Source: Thermodesulfobacteriota bacterium (GTDB taxonomy: Bacteria > Desulfobacterota > BSN033 > UBA1163). Taken from it: DNA of 6,822 nt. Position 1 is the stretch's first letter, and the number at the start of each line of letters is the position of its first letter. A program made the position numbers and the translations under genes. This document shows positions 1 through 6,746 of this stretch, in pieces. The stretch is taken from contig JASEIE010000218.1 of assembly GCA_030024065.1 (NCBI GenBank), forward strand, positions 1 through 6,822, in the 5' to 3' direction. The notes under the pieces were generated by a model. It was not told the DNA's origin. It made no database searches and worked only from the letters and a program-made list of their open reading frames with translations.

Positions 1-37
1 ATCAAGAGGTCGAAGTAGTAAAGTTGTTCAAGTTATT
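1..37. other. Left-edge segment before the first gene
   Basis: Too short to assign. In one frame it reads as five codons followed by two adjacent stops, TAG at 16-18 and TAA at 19-21, which could be the tail of an upstream gene. The frame of the downstream gene is also open right through to base 2. An AAGAGG motif at 4-9 lies about 28 bases before the TTG at 38, too far to serve it as a ribosome binding site. I see no convincing promoter. Confidence 0.3.
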
Positions 38-1129
38 TTGCAACGGCTCCTAAGCGGAAAATACCTCTTCATCATCATTGCTTTGGCTTTCCTACTTCCC
101 CTGCTGGGAGAGGCAAGAGCCGCCCCTTACTTCCAGGGGAAAGTGATCACCTTTGTAGTTGCTGACAGCGCTGGGGGAGGAACGGATGTATTCGCACGGT
201 TGGCGTCTAGACATTTGCCGAAGTATATACCTGGAAAACCTGTGTGCGTGATTCGAAATATCGCTGGTGGTGGGCAGTTGATAGGAGCAAATTATGTGTG
301 GGCTGCGAAGCCCAACGGTTTAACCTGCCTGATTACGGGCGGAGGAAACATTTTAAACAGCCAGCTCCGGCCAAAGGGTACTGTCTACAAATTGGATGAA
401 ATGCTTCCGATCTATGCAGGTTCAATAGGTCGTGTGTACTTTGTCAGGAGAGGCATGATCAAGGAGCCCAAAGAGATAGTCAACGCCAAGGGGTTGGTCT
501 TCGGCCATGAGTCTCCTACCAGTGGTATCGGTGGCAACTTCGTCTGGGCAAAGGAGCTTCTGGGAATTCCCATTGAAAGATTTGTATGGGGGTATGGTGG
601 ATCTGCTGCATCCCGGCTTGCTTTTCTGGCTGGAGAGATAAACATGATTGGAGAGACCACCTTCGGTTATAATGCCGCCATCAAACCTTATATAGAACGG
701 GGTGAGATTATTCCAGTCTTTCAGAGCGGGGAAACGGGCGGCAGTGGAAACATTGTAAGATCGAGCCCGAAAGCAGCACCGGATGTTCCCTCAGTGCCAG
801 AGCTCTATCAGCAGATCTATGGTAAGCCACCTTCCGGGATTGTTTTTGAAGCGTATAAAACCCAAGTCGCAACATGTACTTATGCCAGGGCTATTGTGTT
901 TCCACCAAAAGTACCGGCAGACATCATCGATGTTCTAAGGAAGGCAGCGATACAGATGGTGAATGATGCAAACTTTCAAAGCGAGATAGAAGTGGCAAAC
1001 CCAGGGGGTACTCATTATGTGGGCGATGCACTTGTTCGGAATTATTCAGCTGCCGTGGGAGCTTCTCCTGATTTAGCTCAGTTTCTGAAGAAGACGTTAA
1101 TTGAAAAATACGATATGAGATTCGATTAG
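38..1129 (+). CDS. TctC/Bug-type substrate-binding protein of a tripartite tricarboxylate transporter, exported
   Basis: Periplasmic receptor of the TctC (Bug) family, which captures small, mostly carboxylated solutes for a TctA/TctB permease. The 363 residues begin with a Sec signal peptide: a basic n-region, a hydrophobic core at about 9-24, and a likely cleavage site after Ala28 (ARA|A). The mature protein starts with the family's first strand and loop, containing AGGGTD at 45-50. The glycine-rich loop and Asp50 sit where Bug proteins contact the ligand carboxylate. Other family-like blocks are RPKGTVYKL (111-119) and AKGLVFGH further on. It is longer than the usual 320-330 residues. The start is TTG with no good ribosome binding site, chosen because it puts the signal peptide at the N-terminus; the frame stays open to the window edge, so an upstream start is possible. 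It is paralogous to the receptor at 5516-6634. No permease genes are present. Ligand unknown. Confidence 0.88.
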   Translation: MQRLLSGKYLFIIIALAFLLPLLGEARAAPYFQGKVITFVVADSAGGGTDVFARLASRHLPKYIPGKPVCVIRNIAGGGQLIGANYVWAAKPNGLTCLITGGGNILNSQLRPKGTVYKLDEMLPIYAGSIGRVYFVRRGMIKEPKEIVNAKGLVFGHESPTSGIGGNFVWAKELLGIPIERFVWGYGGSAASRLAFLAGEINMIGETTFGYNAAIKPYIERGEIIPVFQSGETGGSGNIVRSSPKAAPDVPSVPELYQQIYGKPPSGIVFEAYKTQVATCTYARAIVFPPKVPADIIDVLRKAAIQMVNDANFQSEIEVANPGGTHYVGDALVRNYSAAVGASPDLAQFLKKTLIEKYDMRFD

Positions 1130-1177
1130 CGAATAGACATTAAGTGCTGACACCATCTTCGGCGGTATTCTACATCT

Positions 1178-1184
1178 AAGGAGG
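1178..1184 (+). promoter_or_regulatory. Ribosome binding site of the ThDP enzyme gene
   Basis: A perfect AAGGAGG stands seven bases before the ATG at 1192. It fixes that start and suggests strong translation. The 62-base gap after the first receptor gene contains no convincing promoter or terminator, so co-transcription with it is likely. Confidence 0.85.
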
Positions 1185-1191
1185 AGAAAGC

Positions 1192-2814
1192 ATGCCACAA
1201 GTTCATGGAGGTGAGTTAGTGGTCAGAAGTCTGAAGAACGAAGGAGTACAGTTCCTATTCTCCCTGCCCGGCCACGGTATAGACTGCATCTATGATGCTT
1301 GCATAGACGGGGGGATCAAGATCATAGACACTCGTCACGAACAGGCAGCGACCAACATGGCAGATGGCTGGTCGAGGGTTACGGGGAAACCCGGCGTCGT
1401 AGCCGTAACAGGCGCACCCGGTGTTGTAGCGATGGTGAGCGGGATTGTCAATGGCGAATCCAGTCCCATCATAGCTCTATCAGGGAGGAGTCCGGTGAAC
1501 CGGCTGGATATGGGAGCTTTGCAGGAGATGGATCAACTTTCGTTGATGAAGCCCATTACCAAATGGGCTCGCACGGTCTACGAAACCCACAGGATCCCAG
1601 AATATATCAGCATGGCATTCAGGCATGCCACGAGCGGTCGGCCTGGCCCTGTCTATCTGGATATACCGCAAGACGTCATGGAAAGGAAAGTGGATTCGGA
1701 TAAAATCGTGTATCCGGAGAAGTATCGAACCGAGACCAGGCCACAGGGCGACACAAAGGCGATCCAGAAGGCCGTCGAGCTCTTACTTTCTGCGAAGCGG
1801 CCTCTTTTCATTGGTGGAAGCGGACTATGGTGTTCTCAGGTTGGTAGTGAGCTTCAGGAATTAGTTGAAATGGTAAAGCTTCCCTTTATCCTGAGAGACA
1901 AAGGAAGGGGAACTATTCCTGAGGATCACCCACTATCCGTGGGGCCGAGCCTTGTATGCGGAAAACAGGCAGACGTGATGCTGGCGGTTGGTATTAGGTT
2001 CGACAAGGACTTGGGGTTCGGACGACCTCCTGTCATGGACGAGAAGGCCACGGTCATTCAGGTGGATATTGATGCCCATATGATCGGTGAAAACAGGTCG
2101 ATCGAAGTGGCTATTGTTGGGGATGCGAAGTTAGTGTTGAAGGGGATGGTGGAAGAGGCCAGAGACAGGTGCAAGGGGAGGAAAGAATTGCCTTGGGTTC
2201 AAGAATGTCAGACCCAGTACAAGAAGTGGAGGGAGGCATTTGAGGTTGGTGCCAAGTCTGACGCAGTGCCTATTCATCCCTGCAGATTGCTTAAGGAGGT
2301 CTCCAATTTTTTAGACCGGAAGGCAATTCTTACAGCCGATGGAGGTGAGACAGGGGGATTGGTGCGTTCGTACTTCAGGAGCTATTATCCGGGTCACCTA
2401 TTGGACCATCACCCGATGTCATGCCTGGGGTCTGGGATACCATTCGGTATAGCGGCAAAGCTGGCTAAGCCTGCTCACCGGGTACTGACTTACAACGGAG
2501 ACGGGTCATTTTGCATTAATGGGATGGAATTTGATACGGCGGTGAGGCATCGTATTCCTATTGTGGTTGTTGTGGCGAACAACGGCTGCTGGGGGACAGT
2601 CAAGCGTCGGCAGCATCGTCTCTTCGGCAGAGAAATTGGCGCCCAGTTAGGGTGGACGCGATATGAGAAGCTCGTGGAAGATCTGGGGGGGCATGGGGAG
2701 TGGGTGGAGAGACCCGAAGACATCCGACCTGCGTTGCAGAGGGCCTTTGCTTCGGGCCTTCCTGCCTGCGTGAACGTCAAGACCGATCCGAATGTTAAGG
2801 GTGCTGATGAGTAG
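1192..2814 (+). CDS. ThDP-dependent lyase/decarboxylase, acetolactate synthase / 2-hydroxyacyl-CoA lyase superfamily
   Basis: Cytoplasmic thiamine-diphosphate enzyme that should make or break a C-C bond next to a carbonyl. Its 540 residues fit the family's three domains: N-terminal pyrimidine-binding (about 5-170), central (about 190-320) and C-terminal pyrophosphate-binding (about 380-530). The catalytic glutamate is Glu50 in RHEQAA. The ThDP/Mg motif is GDG at 436-438, followed after 24 residues by Asn463-Asn464. Gln111-Glu112 in LQEMDQ match the conserved QE pair of acetolactate synthase and hydroxyacyl-CoA lyase; oxalyl-CoA decarboxylase has Tyr-Glu there. The central domain (LGFGRPP at 274-280, IQVDID at 289-294) and the TRYEKL block (489-494) resemble the 2-hydroxyacyl-CoA lyase / oxalyl-CoA decarboxylase branch. 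NNGCWGTVKRRQ (463-474) is closer in layout to acetolactate synthase. Substrate specificity is therefore open. No acetolactate synthase small subunit is encoded nearby, which argues against a biosynthetic role. Neighbouring AOR genes suggest that an aldehyde is the product. Confidence 0.85.
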   Translation: MPQVHGGELVVRSLKNEGVQFLFSLPGHGIDCIYDACIDGGIKIIDTRHEQAATNMADGWSRVTGKPGVVAVTGAPGVVAMVSGIVNGESSPIIALSGRSPVNRLDMGALQEMDQLSLMKPITKWARTVYETHRIPEYISMAFRHATSGRPGPVYLDIPQDVMERKVDSDKIVYPEKYRTETRPQGDTKAIQKAVELLLSAKRPLFIGGSGLWCSQVGSELQELVEMVKLPFILRDKGRGTIPEDHPLSVGPSLVCGKQADVMLAVGIRFDKDLGFGRPPVMDEKATVIQVDIDAHMIGENRSIEVAIVGDAKLVLKGMVEEARDRCKGRKELPWVQECQTQYKKWREAFEVGAKSDAVPIHPCRLLKEVSNFLDRKAILTADGGETGGLVRSYFRSYYPGHLLDHHPMSCLGSGIPFGIAAKLAKPAHRVLTYNGDGSFCINGMEFDTAVRHRIPIVVVVANNGCWGTVKRRQHRLFGREIGAQLGWTRYEKLVEDLGGHGEWVERPEDIRPALQRAFASGLPACVNVKTDPNVKGADE

Positions 2815-2861
2815 AAGAGAGGTTAATTGATATTGTGTTGAGAATCTTGTATGACTGCATC

Positions 2862-2889
2862 TTGACATTCTGTACGGATTGATTATCTA
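2862..2889 (+). promoter_or_regulatory. Possible sigma70-type promoter upstream of the ferredoxin/AOR gene pair
   Basis: The 178-base gap 2815-2992 is the widest between genes here. It contains an exact TTGACA at 2862-2867 and, 16 bases later, a poor -10 candidate TATCTA (2884-2889). The -35 match is good but the -10 matches only three of six positions. If real, it would start a transcript about 95-100 bases before the GTG at 2993. I see no terminator hairpin with a T-run and no small gene in the rest of the gap. Confidence 0.25.
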
Positions 2890-2976
2890 AGTGTCAGGCG
2901 GGGGACTACCATATGCTGGGGTAATGGAAACAACCCTTAGCGGATTTTCAAAACGTGGCCTGGCATAAATCCTTTT

Positions 2977-2984
2977 GAGGAGGT
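2977..2984 (+). promoter_or_regulatory. Ribosome binding site that sets the GTG start of the ferredoxin gene
   Basis: GAGGAGGT lies eight bases before the GTG at 2993. The in-frame TTG at 2975 overlaps this motif and would have no site of its own, so the longer reading of the gene is unlikely. Confidence 0.85.
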
Positions 2985-2992
2985 ATCAACAA

Positions 2993-3625
2993 GTGAACGG
3001 AATAAAAAAGTCACCAGGGGAAAACGGATGGGGAGTCGAGAATATACCTTTTCCAGAAGGGACTGCCTATATCCAGACGAGGTGGGACCTTTGTATTGGA
3101 TGCGGAATGTGTGAGATAGCCTGTGCCATGTACCATCACGGAGTCATGAACAGGGAGCTATCCAGAATAAGAATTTATCGCTACCTGACCCCCCTCCCCA
3201 AGTCGGTCCAGAACGTTTGTGTTCAATGTCGGGAAGAAGAACGTGAGTGTCAAAAGGCCTGTCCTGTTTCTCCGCCAGTCATCTACTATGATGATAAGTT
3301 TCATCGCATGAAGGTCGATGCGGATAGGTGTCTCGGATCCGGGTGCGCCGCCTGTCAGGAGGCCTGCCCGGCCAGTGTTCCTCGTTTCTACCCCCCGGAA
3401 TACGACACCTCCATGGTCTGCGACCTGTGTGAGAAAGATGGGGAGAGAAAACCCCAGTGTGTGGAAATCTGTCCCTCTTATGCCTTGGAATTCATGGCGC
3501 CTCTGTTTCCACAACATCTTGAGCGTATCCATCCTGATGAAAAGGCTGAATGTCTTTCCAGGAGGCTTTATCCGCTTGCCATAGATAAAATACAAAGACC
3601 GCCAGAGGAGATTTGGAGGGAATAA
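2993..3625 (+). CDS. Four-cluster [4Fe-4S] electron-transfer protein, partner of the adjacent AOR
   Basis: Cytoplasmic polyferredoxin-like subunit that should carry electrons from the tungsten enzyme encoded next. The 210-residue protein (GTG start, set by the ribosome binding site) has sixteen Cys in four groups: C34/C37/C40/C44, C76/C79/C86/C90, C113/C118/C121/C125 and C143/C146/C156/C160. This order and the long CxxC-x9-CxxxC last group resemble the DmsB/HycB type of iron-sulfur subunit and the four-cluster AorA subunit of Aromatoleum AOR. The third group has four residues between its first two Cys (CLGSGC) instead of the usual two. One further Cys, C187, falls outside the motifs. There is no signal peptide or Tat motif and no membrane segment. 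The stop codon ends one base before the AOR start, so the two are surely co-transcribed and probably form a complex. The electron acceptor is not visible here. Confidence 0.88.
   Translation: MNGIKKSPGENGWGVENIPFPEGTAYIQTRWDLCIGCGMCEIACAMYHHGVMNRELSRIRIYRYLTPLPKSVQNVCVQCREEERECQKACPVSPPVIYYDDKFHRMKVDADRCLGSGCAACQEACPASVPRFYPPEYDTSMVCDLCEKDGERKPQCVEICPSYALEFMAPLFPQHLERIHPDEKAECLSRRLYPLAIDKIQRPPEEIWRE
3615..3620 (+). promoter_or_regulatory. Ribosome binding site of the AOR gene, inside the ferredoxin gene
   Basis: GGAGGG sits six bases before the ATG at 3627 and lies within the last codons of the preceding gene. This is the arrangement expected for translational coupling of two subunits of one complex. 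Confidence 0.8.
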
Positions 3626-3626
3626 A

Positions 3627-5408
3627 ATGGCAGAGCAAAAGTTTAACTTGTTGCAAGTAGATTTGACCAGTGAGACGGTGAATCTGCTTGATGTAACCGA
3701 AGATATGCGGAAGTACCTTGGTGGCCGGGGGATGGGAGCCAAACTGCTATGGGACATGGTACCCCAGGGTGTGGACCCAATCAGTCCGGAAAATATTCTC
3801 TATTTTGGAGTGGGTCCAATGACCGGTCTGGCTGGTTCTGTGGTCAATGTCAGTGCCAAGTCCCCACTGACCTTGTTGCGCGGTGAATCCAACATGAACG
3901 GGCATTTCGCCATTGAGCTCATACATGCCGGATACAATGCCGGCCTTCTTGTCAGAGGCAAGGCAGATAAACCGGTGTACCTTTATATCAAGGATGACAA
4001 GGTAGAGATCAGGGATGCCTCCCACCTATGGGGCAAGCTAAACCTGGAAGCTCAACACGCTCTCAGGAAGGACTTAAAGACAGAGCTGGACGACCAGAAT
4101 TTCAGAATAGCGACCATAGGGCCTGCTGGTGAGAACCTGGTTCGGAATGCAACCATAAGCCATGATTTTTACCATCACGCAGCACGTCTTGGAATGGGCA
4201 CTATCATGGGATCCAAGAGCCTCAAGGCGATAGCAGTACGGGGTACCAGACCTCCCAAATATGCTAGTCCAGACAAGCTGTTCCAGATGATAAATACCTT
4301 CTTTCGTGAAGCACGCCTTTTCAAGGCGGAAGACCGCCGATGGGGGCATACCACCACAATGTCGGAGCGCTACTATAAAGCGAGCGAAGGTATCAAGAAT
4401 AAACAGCTAGGCTGGCACGAGATCTGCGACCTGAGCAACCCGGTACGTTTAGAGCAGCAATACAAAATCTGGAATGATGGCTGCAGTTTGTGTCCTACCG
4501 GTTGCAAAGTCCCCTATATGAGGAGATACCCACCGCTGGGTCCGTGTGCTGGCGAAATGCGCCACGATAACGCCGGCGGCTGGAATGCTAATGTCCTCAT
4601 TCCGGGTTTTGACACGCAGGTTTATCTCACACCCTTTATTGACAACCTGGGGCTTGATGGAGAGGACGTGTCGGGTGTCGTTGCCTGGATGATGGAATGC
4701 TATCAAAGAGGAATAGTTACGAAGAGCGACCTTGGTGGCATAGATTTAACCTGGGGCAACCTGGAGGCCATTTGCAAACTGGTAATGAAAATTGCCTATC
4801 GAGAGGGAATAGGGGATATTCTGGCTGAAGGGCTCAAATTCGCTCCGAAGAAAATTGCTAAAGGGTCGGAGAAATATGCGATGACCCATAAAGGCATTGC
4901 CATCACCTCTTTTGAGCCTCGGGGCGCCATGTCAGATGCTATCGCATTGGCTGTTGTCCCATGCGGGGAGCTTCACGGTGGGAGAGGCAGCCCTGAGAGG
5001 GTAGCTTACGACTCATTGACTGCCTGCACTTTCCATAGGGAACCGGTTCGGAGTGTGTTTGGAACGTTTGCCAATTGGGCGATCGACATGCTGAATGCCG
5101 CCGCCGGCTGGGATTTGAAGGCGGGGGACTGGGATAATCTGGTTCGCCGAATTGTCATCATGGAAAGATGCTACTCGATCAGAGAGGGGTATGTGCCGAC
5201 CAGGGACGACACGTTACCTGATCGCTTTTTTAACGAGGTCATTCATACCAAGTACGGCAAACCCCGTATACTGGACCGAAACGAGTTCCTAAGTGTGCGC
5301 AATAAATGGTACCAGATCATTGGTGTGAATGAGGAAGGAATCCCGACAAAAGAGGACCTTAAAAAGCTTGGACTTGAGTTTGTAATTCCTAACCTTGAAA
5401 AAACATGA
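3627..5408 (+). CDS. Aldehyde:ferredoxin oxidoreductase family tungstopterin catalytic subunit
   Basis: Member of the AOR family, whose best-known members oxidise aldehydes to carboxylic acids at a tungsten bis-pterin centre; BamB of benzoyl-CoA reductase also belongs here. Its 593 residues are near the usual 600-620. The N-terminal domain has GGRGMGAKLLW (32-42), AGYNAGLLVRGKA (101-113), IGPAGENLVRNA (164-175) and GTIMGSKSLKAIAVRG (191-206), typical cofactor-binding blocks. The cubane ligands are C286, C289, C293 and C467. The pterin-contacting Asp motifs appear as DNLGLD (339-344) and D462 in DSLTAC. Glu310 and the His421-Lys422 pair lie about where Pyrococcus AOR has its active-site Glu and His/Lys. 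Variants: AARLGMG (185-191) replaces the common AGRGG-type stretch, and DSLTAC replaces DSLGLC. It forms a two-gene unit with the four-cluster protein before it. No FAD subunit or MoaD-like gene follows. Substrate unknown; an aldehyde from the ThDP enzyme is the simplest proposal. Confidence 0.92.
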   Translation: MAEQKFNLLQVDLTSETVNLLDVTEDMRKYLGGRGMGAKLLWDMVPQGVDPISPENILYFGVGPMTGLAGSVVNVSAKSPLTLLRGESNMNGHFAIELIHAGYNAGLLVRGKADKPVYLYIKDDKVEIRDASHLWGKLNLEAQHALRKDLKTELDDQNFRIATIGPAGENLVRNATISHDFYHHAARLGMGTIMGSKSLKAIAVRGTRPPKYASPDKLFQMINTFFREARLFKAEDRRWGHTTTMSERYYKASEGIKNKQLGWHEICDLSNPVRLEQQYKIWNDGCSLCPTGCKVPYMRRYPPLGPCAGEMRHDNAGGWNANVLIPGFDTQVYLTPFIDNLGLDGEDVSGVVAWMMECYQRGIVTKSDLGGIDLTWGNLEAICKLVMKIAYREGIGDILAEGLKFAPKKIAKGSEKYAMTHKGIAITSFEPRGAMSDAIALAVVPCGELHGGRGSPERVAYDSLTACTFHREPVRSVFGTFANWAIDMLNAAAGWDLKAGDWDNLVRRIVIMERCYSIREGYVPTRDDTLPDRFFNEVIHTKYGKPRILDRNEFLSVRNKWYQIIGVNEEGIPTKEDLKKLGLEFVIPNLEKT

Positions 5409-5502
5409 GCCTTGTCAGGGAGAGGTGTGTTATACACTGAACAGGTGAGATAGGTGAATGAACAGTAAATGTTACTAACACTCAAACATTACTTCATAAG
5501 CG

Positions 5503-5510
5503 AAGGAGGG
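5503..5510 (+). promoter_or_regulatory. Ribosome binding site of the second receptor gene
   Basis: AAGGAGGG lies five bases before the ATG at 5516 and settles that start. The preceding 107-base gap holds only a short inverted repeat and no clear promoter or terminator. Confidence 0.85.
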
Positions 5511-5515
5511 TCCAG

Positions 5516-6634
5516 ATGAACAATTTAGTTCTGCGACACATCATACTTACAGTAATTCTGCCTCTTGTTCTGGTGTTTGGCGGGTTTGTCAGCTGCGAGG
5601 TAGCACCTAGCGCAGCAACTCCGACAGAAAAGCCTTACTATGAGGGGAAGGTTATCACCATGGTTGTTCCGATGGCTGCTGGAGGGGGAACGGATCTATT
5701 TACACGAACGATATCCAGGCACCTACGGAAGTATCTCCCTGGAAAGCCTTCGCTCGTGGTTAGAAATATGCCTGGGGCTGCCGGATTGACTGCCTCGAAC
5801 TATGCGTTCGCCGCCGCGCCCGGAGGTTTGGTGTCCTTCACCGTGAATCCGACCATCGTAACGTCAAACGTATGGCGGCCCAAGGGAACTGTGTACAAGC
5901 TCGAGGAGATGCACCCTATTTATGGATGTTCAGGTGGCATTGTTTTCTATTGCAAGCCGGGCCTCATCAAGGAACCCAAAGACATCGTGACGGCCAAAGG
6001 CCTGGTATTCGGCCACATGGCTGCCACGGGCGGCATCTCAGGTGCTTTCATTTGCGCAAAGGAGCTTTTGGATATCAAAGTTGAAAAGATGGTGCTCGGC
6101 TATGACGGGGAGGGGCCTGCACGGCTTGCTTTTTTAACAGGAGAGATTAACTGCTGTGGTGCAGGCTCGGATAGCTACTTTGCGTCTGTAAAGCCCTATG
6201 TGGACAAGGGTGAGGCTGTGCCGATGTTTCAGAGTGGGCTACTGGACGCCGACGGAAACATCGTAAGGGAGAACAGCTTGTCCAACATTCCCACAGTGTT
6301 GGAGATGTACAGACAGATCTATGGCAAGGATCCGTCAGGGCCTTTGTGGGAAGCATACAAGGTCATTGTTGGGGGCAGCCGTACTTTTGGCAGGACCATA
6401 GTACTTCCACCAAGTACGCCAGCTCAAATCGTTGACCTTTGGAAGAAGGCAGTTGCAGAAATGGTGAAAGACCCGAAGTTTCTCGAGGACAAGGAAAAAG
6501 AGAGCCCAGGTATTCCTATGCTGTATGGGCCTGCGCTCACCAAAGGTTATCGGCCAGGCGTTTCAGGCTCCCCAGAGGTGACCCAGCTCATGAAAAGGCT
6601 TCTCTCTGAAAAATATGGTGTGGTCTTCGACTAA
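5516..6634 (+). CDS. TctC/Bug-type substrate-binding protein, probable lipoprotein, paralogue of the first receptor
   Basis: Second TTT-family solute receptor of 372 residues. The N-terminus has a hydrophobic stretch at about 9-25 ending in FVSC, so Cys27 is a likely lipidation site (Phe at -3 is less usual). A Ser/Ala/Thr/Pro-rich linker (about 28-38) then leads to the folded domain at PYYEGKV. This would tether the receptor to a membrane, unlike the first receptor, whose signal looks soluble. AAGGGTD (54-60) supplies the ligand-loop Asp60. Hand alignment without gaps of residues 40-136 with residues 30-126 of the first receptor gives about 53 identities in 97. Shared blocks include SRHL, RPKGTVYKL, AKGLVFGH, GEIN, FQSG, GNIVR and QIYGK. 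The variable stretch just before RPKG (PTIVTSNVW here) differs almost completely between the two, so ligand contacts may differ. No TctA/TctB genes follow within the window. Confidence 0.9.
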   Translation: MNNLVLRHIILTVILPLVLVFGGFVSCEVAPSAATPTEKPYYEGKVITMVVPMAAGGGTDLFTRTISRHLRKYLPGKPSLVVRNMPGAAGLTASNYAFAAAPGGLVSFTVNPTIVTSNVWRPKGTVYKLEEMHPIYGCSGGIVFYCKPGLIKEPKDIVTAKGLVFGHMAATGGISGAFICAKELLDIKVEKMVLGYDGEGPARLAFLTGEINCCGAGSDSYFASVKPYVDKGEAVPMFQSGLLDADGNIVRENSLSNIPTVLEMYRQIYGKDPSGPLWEAYKVIVGGSRTFGRTIVLPPSTPAQIVDLWKKAVAEMVKDPKFLEDKEKESPGIPMLYGPALTKGYRPGVSGSPEVTQLMKRLLSEKYGVVFD

Positions 6635-6679
6635 CAAATTCCGGTCACCCAGATTGAGCGAAGGCGGGTATTTTGGACA

Positions 6680-6746
6680 GGATATTTGCTATCCATGGCG
6701 CCTGGTGCAGGCAACTACTGGCGCAGCGCAGTCCTCCTGGATAGCA
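6680..6746 (+). repeat. Foldable inverted-repeat segment downstream of the second receptor gene
   Basis: TGCTATCCA (6687-6695) is exactly complementary to TGGATAGCA (6738-6746), enclosing 42 bases. Inside are a five-pair hairpin GCCTG-GTG-CAGGC (6700-6712) and a four-pair ACTG/CAGT (6717-6720 with 6729-6732), so a three-way-junction shape is possible. GGATA at 6680-6684 can pair alternatively with TATCC (6690-6694). No T-run follows, so it is not a standard intrinsic terminator. It could be part of a palindromic repeat element, a structured RNA end, or chance. Confidence 0.4.

Noticed and set aside
1120..1134. ATTCG-ATTAG-CGAAT inverted repeat over the stop codon of the first receptor gene, as a terminator
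   Set aside because: The five-pair stem is weak and AT-rich and lacks a following T-run.
1147..1176. Possible promoter before the ThDP gene (CTGACA with TACATC)
   Set aside because: The -10 is poor, spacing is 18, and the gap is short enough for co-transcription; not distinguishable from background.
1299..1703. A 134-codon + strand open frame inside the ThDP enzyme gene
   Set aside because: It is a second frame within a conserved gene, with low-complexity Arg/Ser/His-rich translation and no family resemblance.
1192..2814. Calling the ThDP gene ilvB/ilvI (biosynthetic acetolactate synthase)
   Set aside because: The central domain looks more like 2-hydroxyacyl-CoA lyase, no regulatory small subunit or other branched-chain gene is present, and the neighbours are catabolic or transport genes.
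3158..3757. A 199-codon open frame on the - strand across the ferredoxin/AOR junction
   Set aside because: It lies antisense to two strongly supported genes, has no recognisable domain and no evident ribosome binding site; it is a by-product of their codon use.
5464..5476. Inverted repeat AGTAA-ATG-TTACT between the AOR gene and the second receptor gene, as an operator
   Set aside because: Five-base AT-rich arms occur often by chance, and no promoter elements could be placed around it.
5458..5478. A six-codon reading frame (ATG to TAA) before the second receptor gene, as a possible leader peptide
   Set aside because: There is no run of regulatory codons and no attenuator hairpin with a T-run behind it; such short frames are common by chance.
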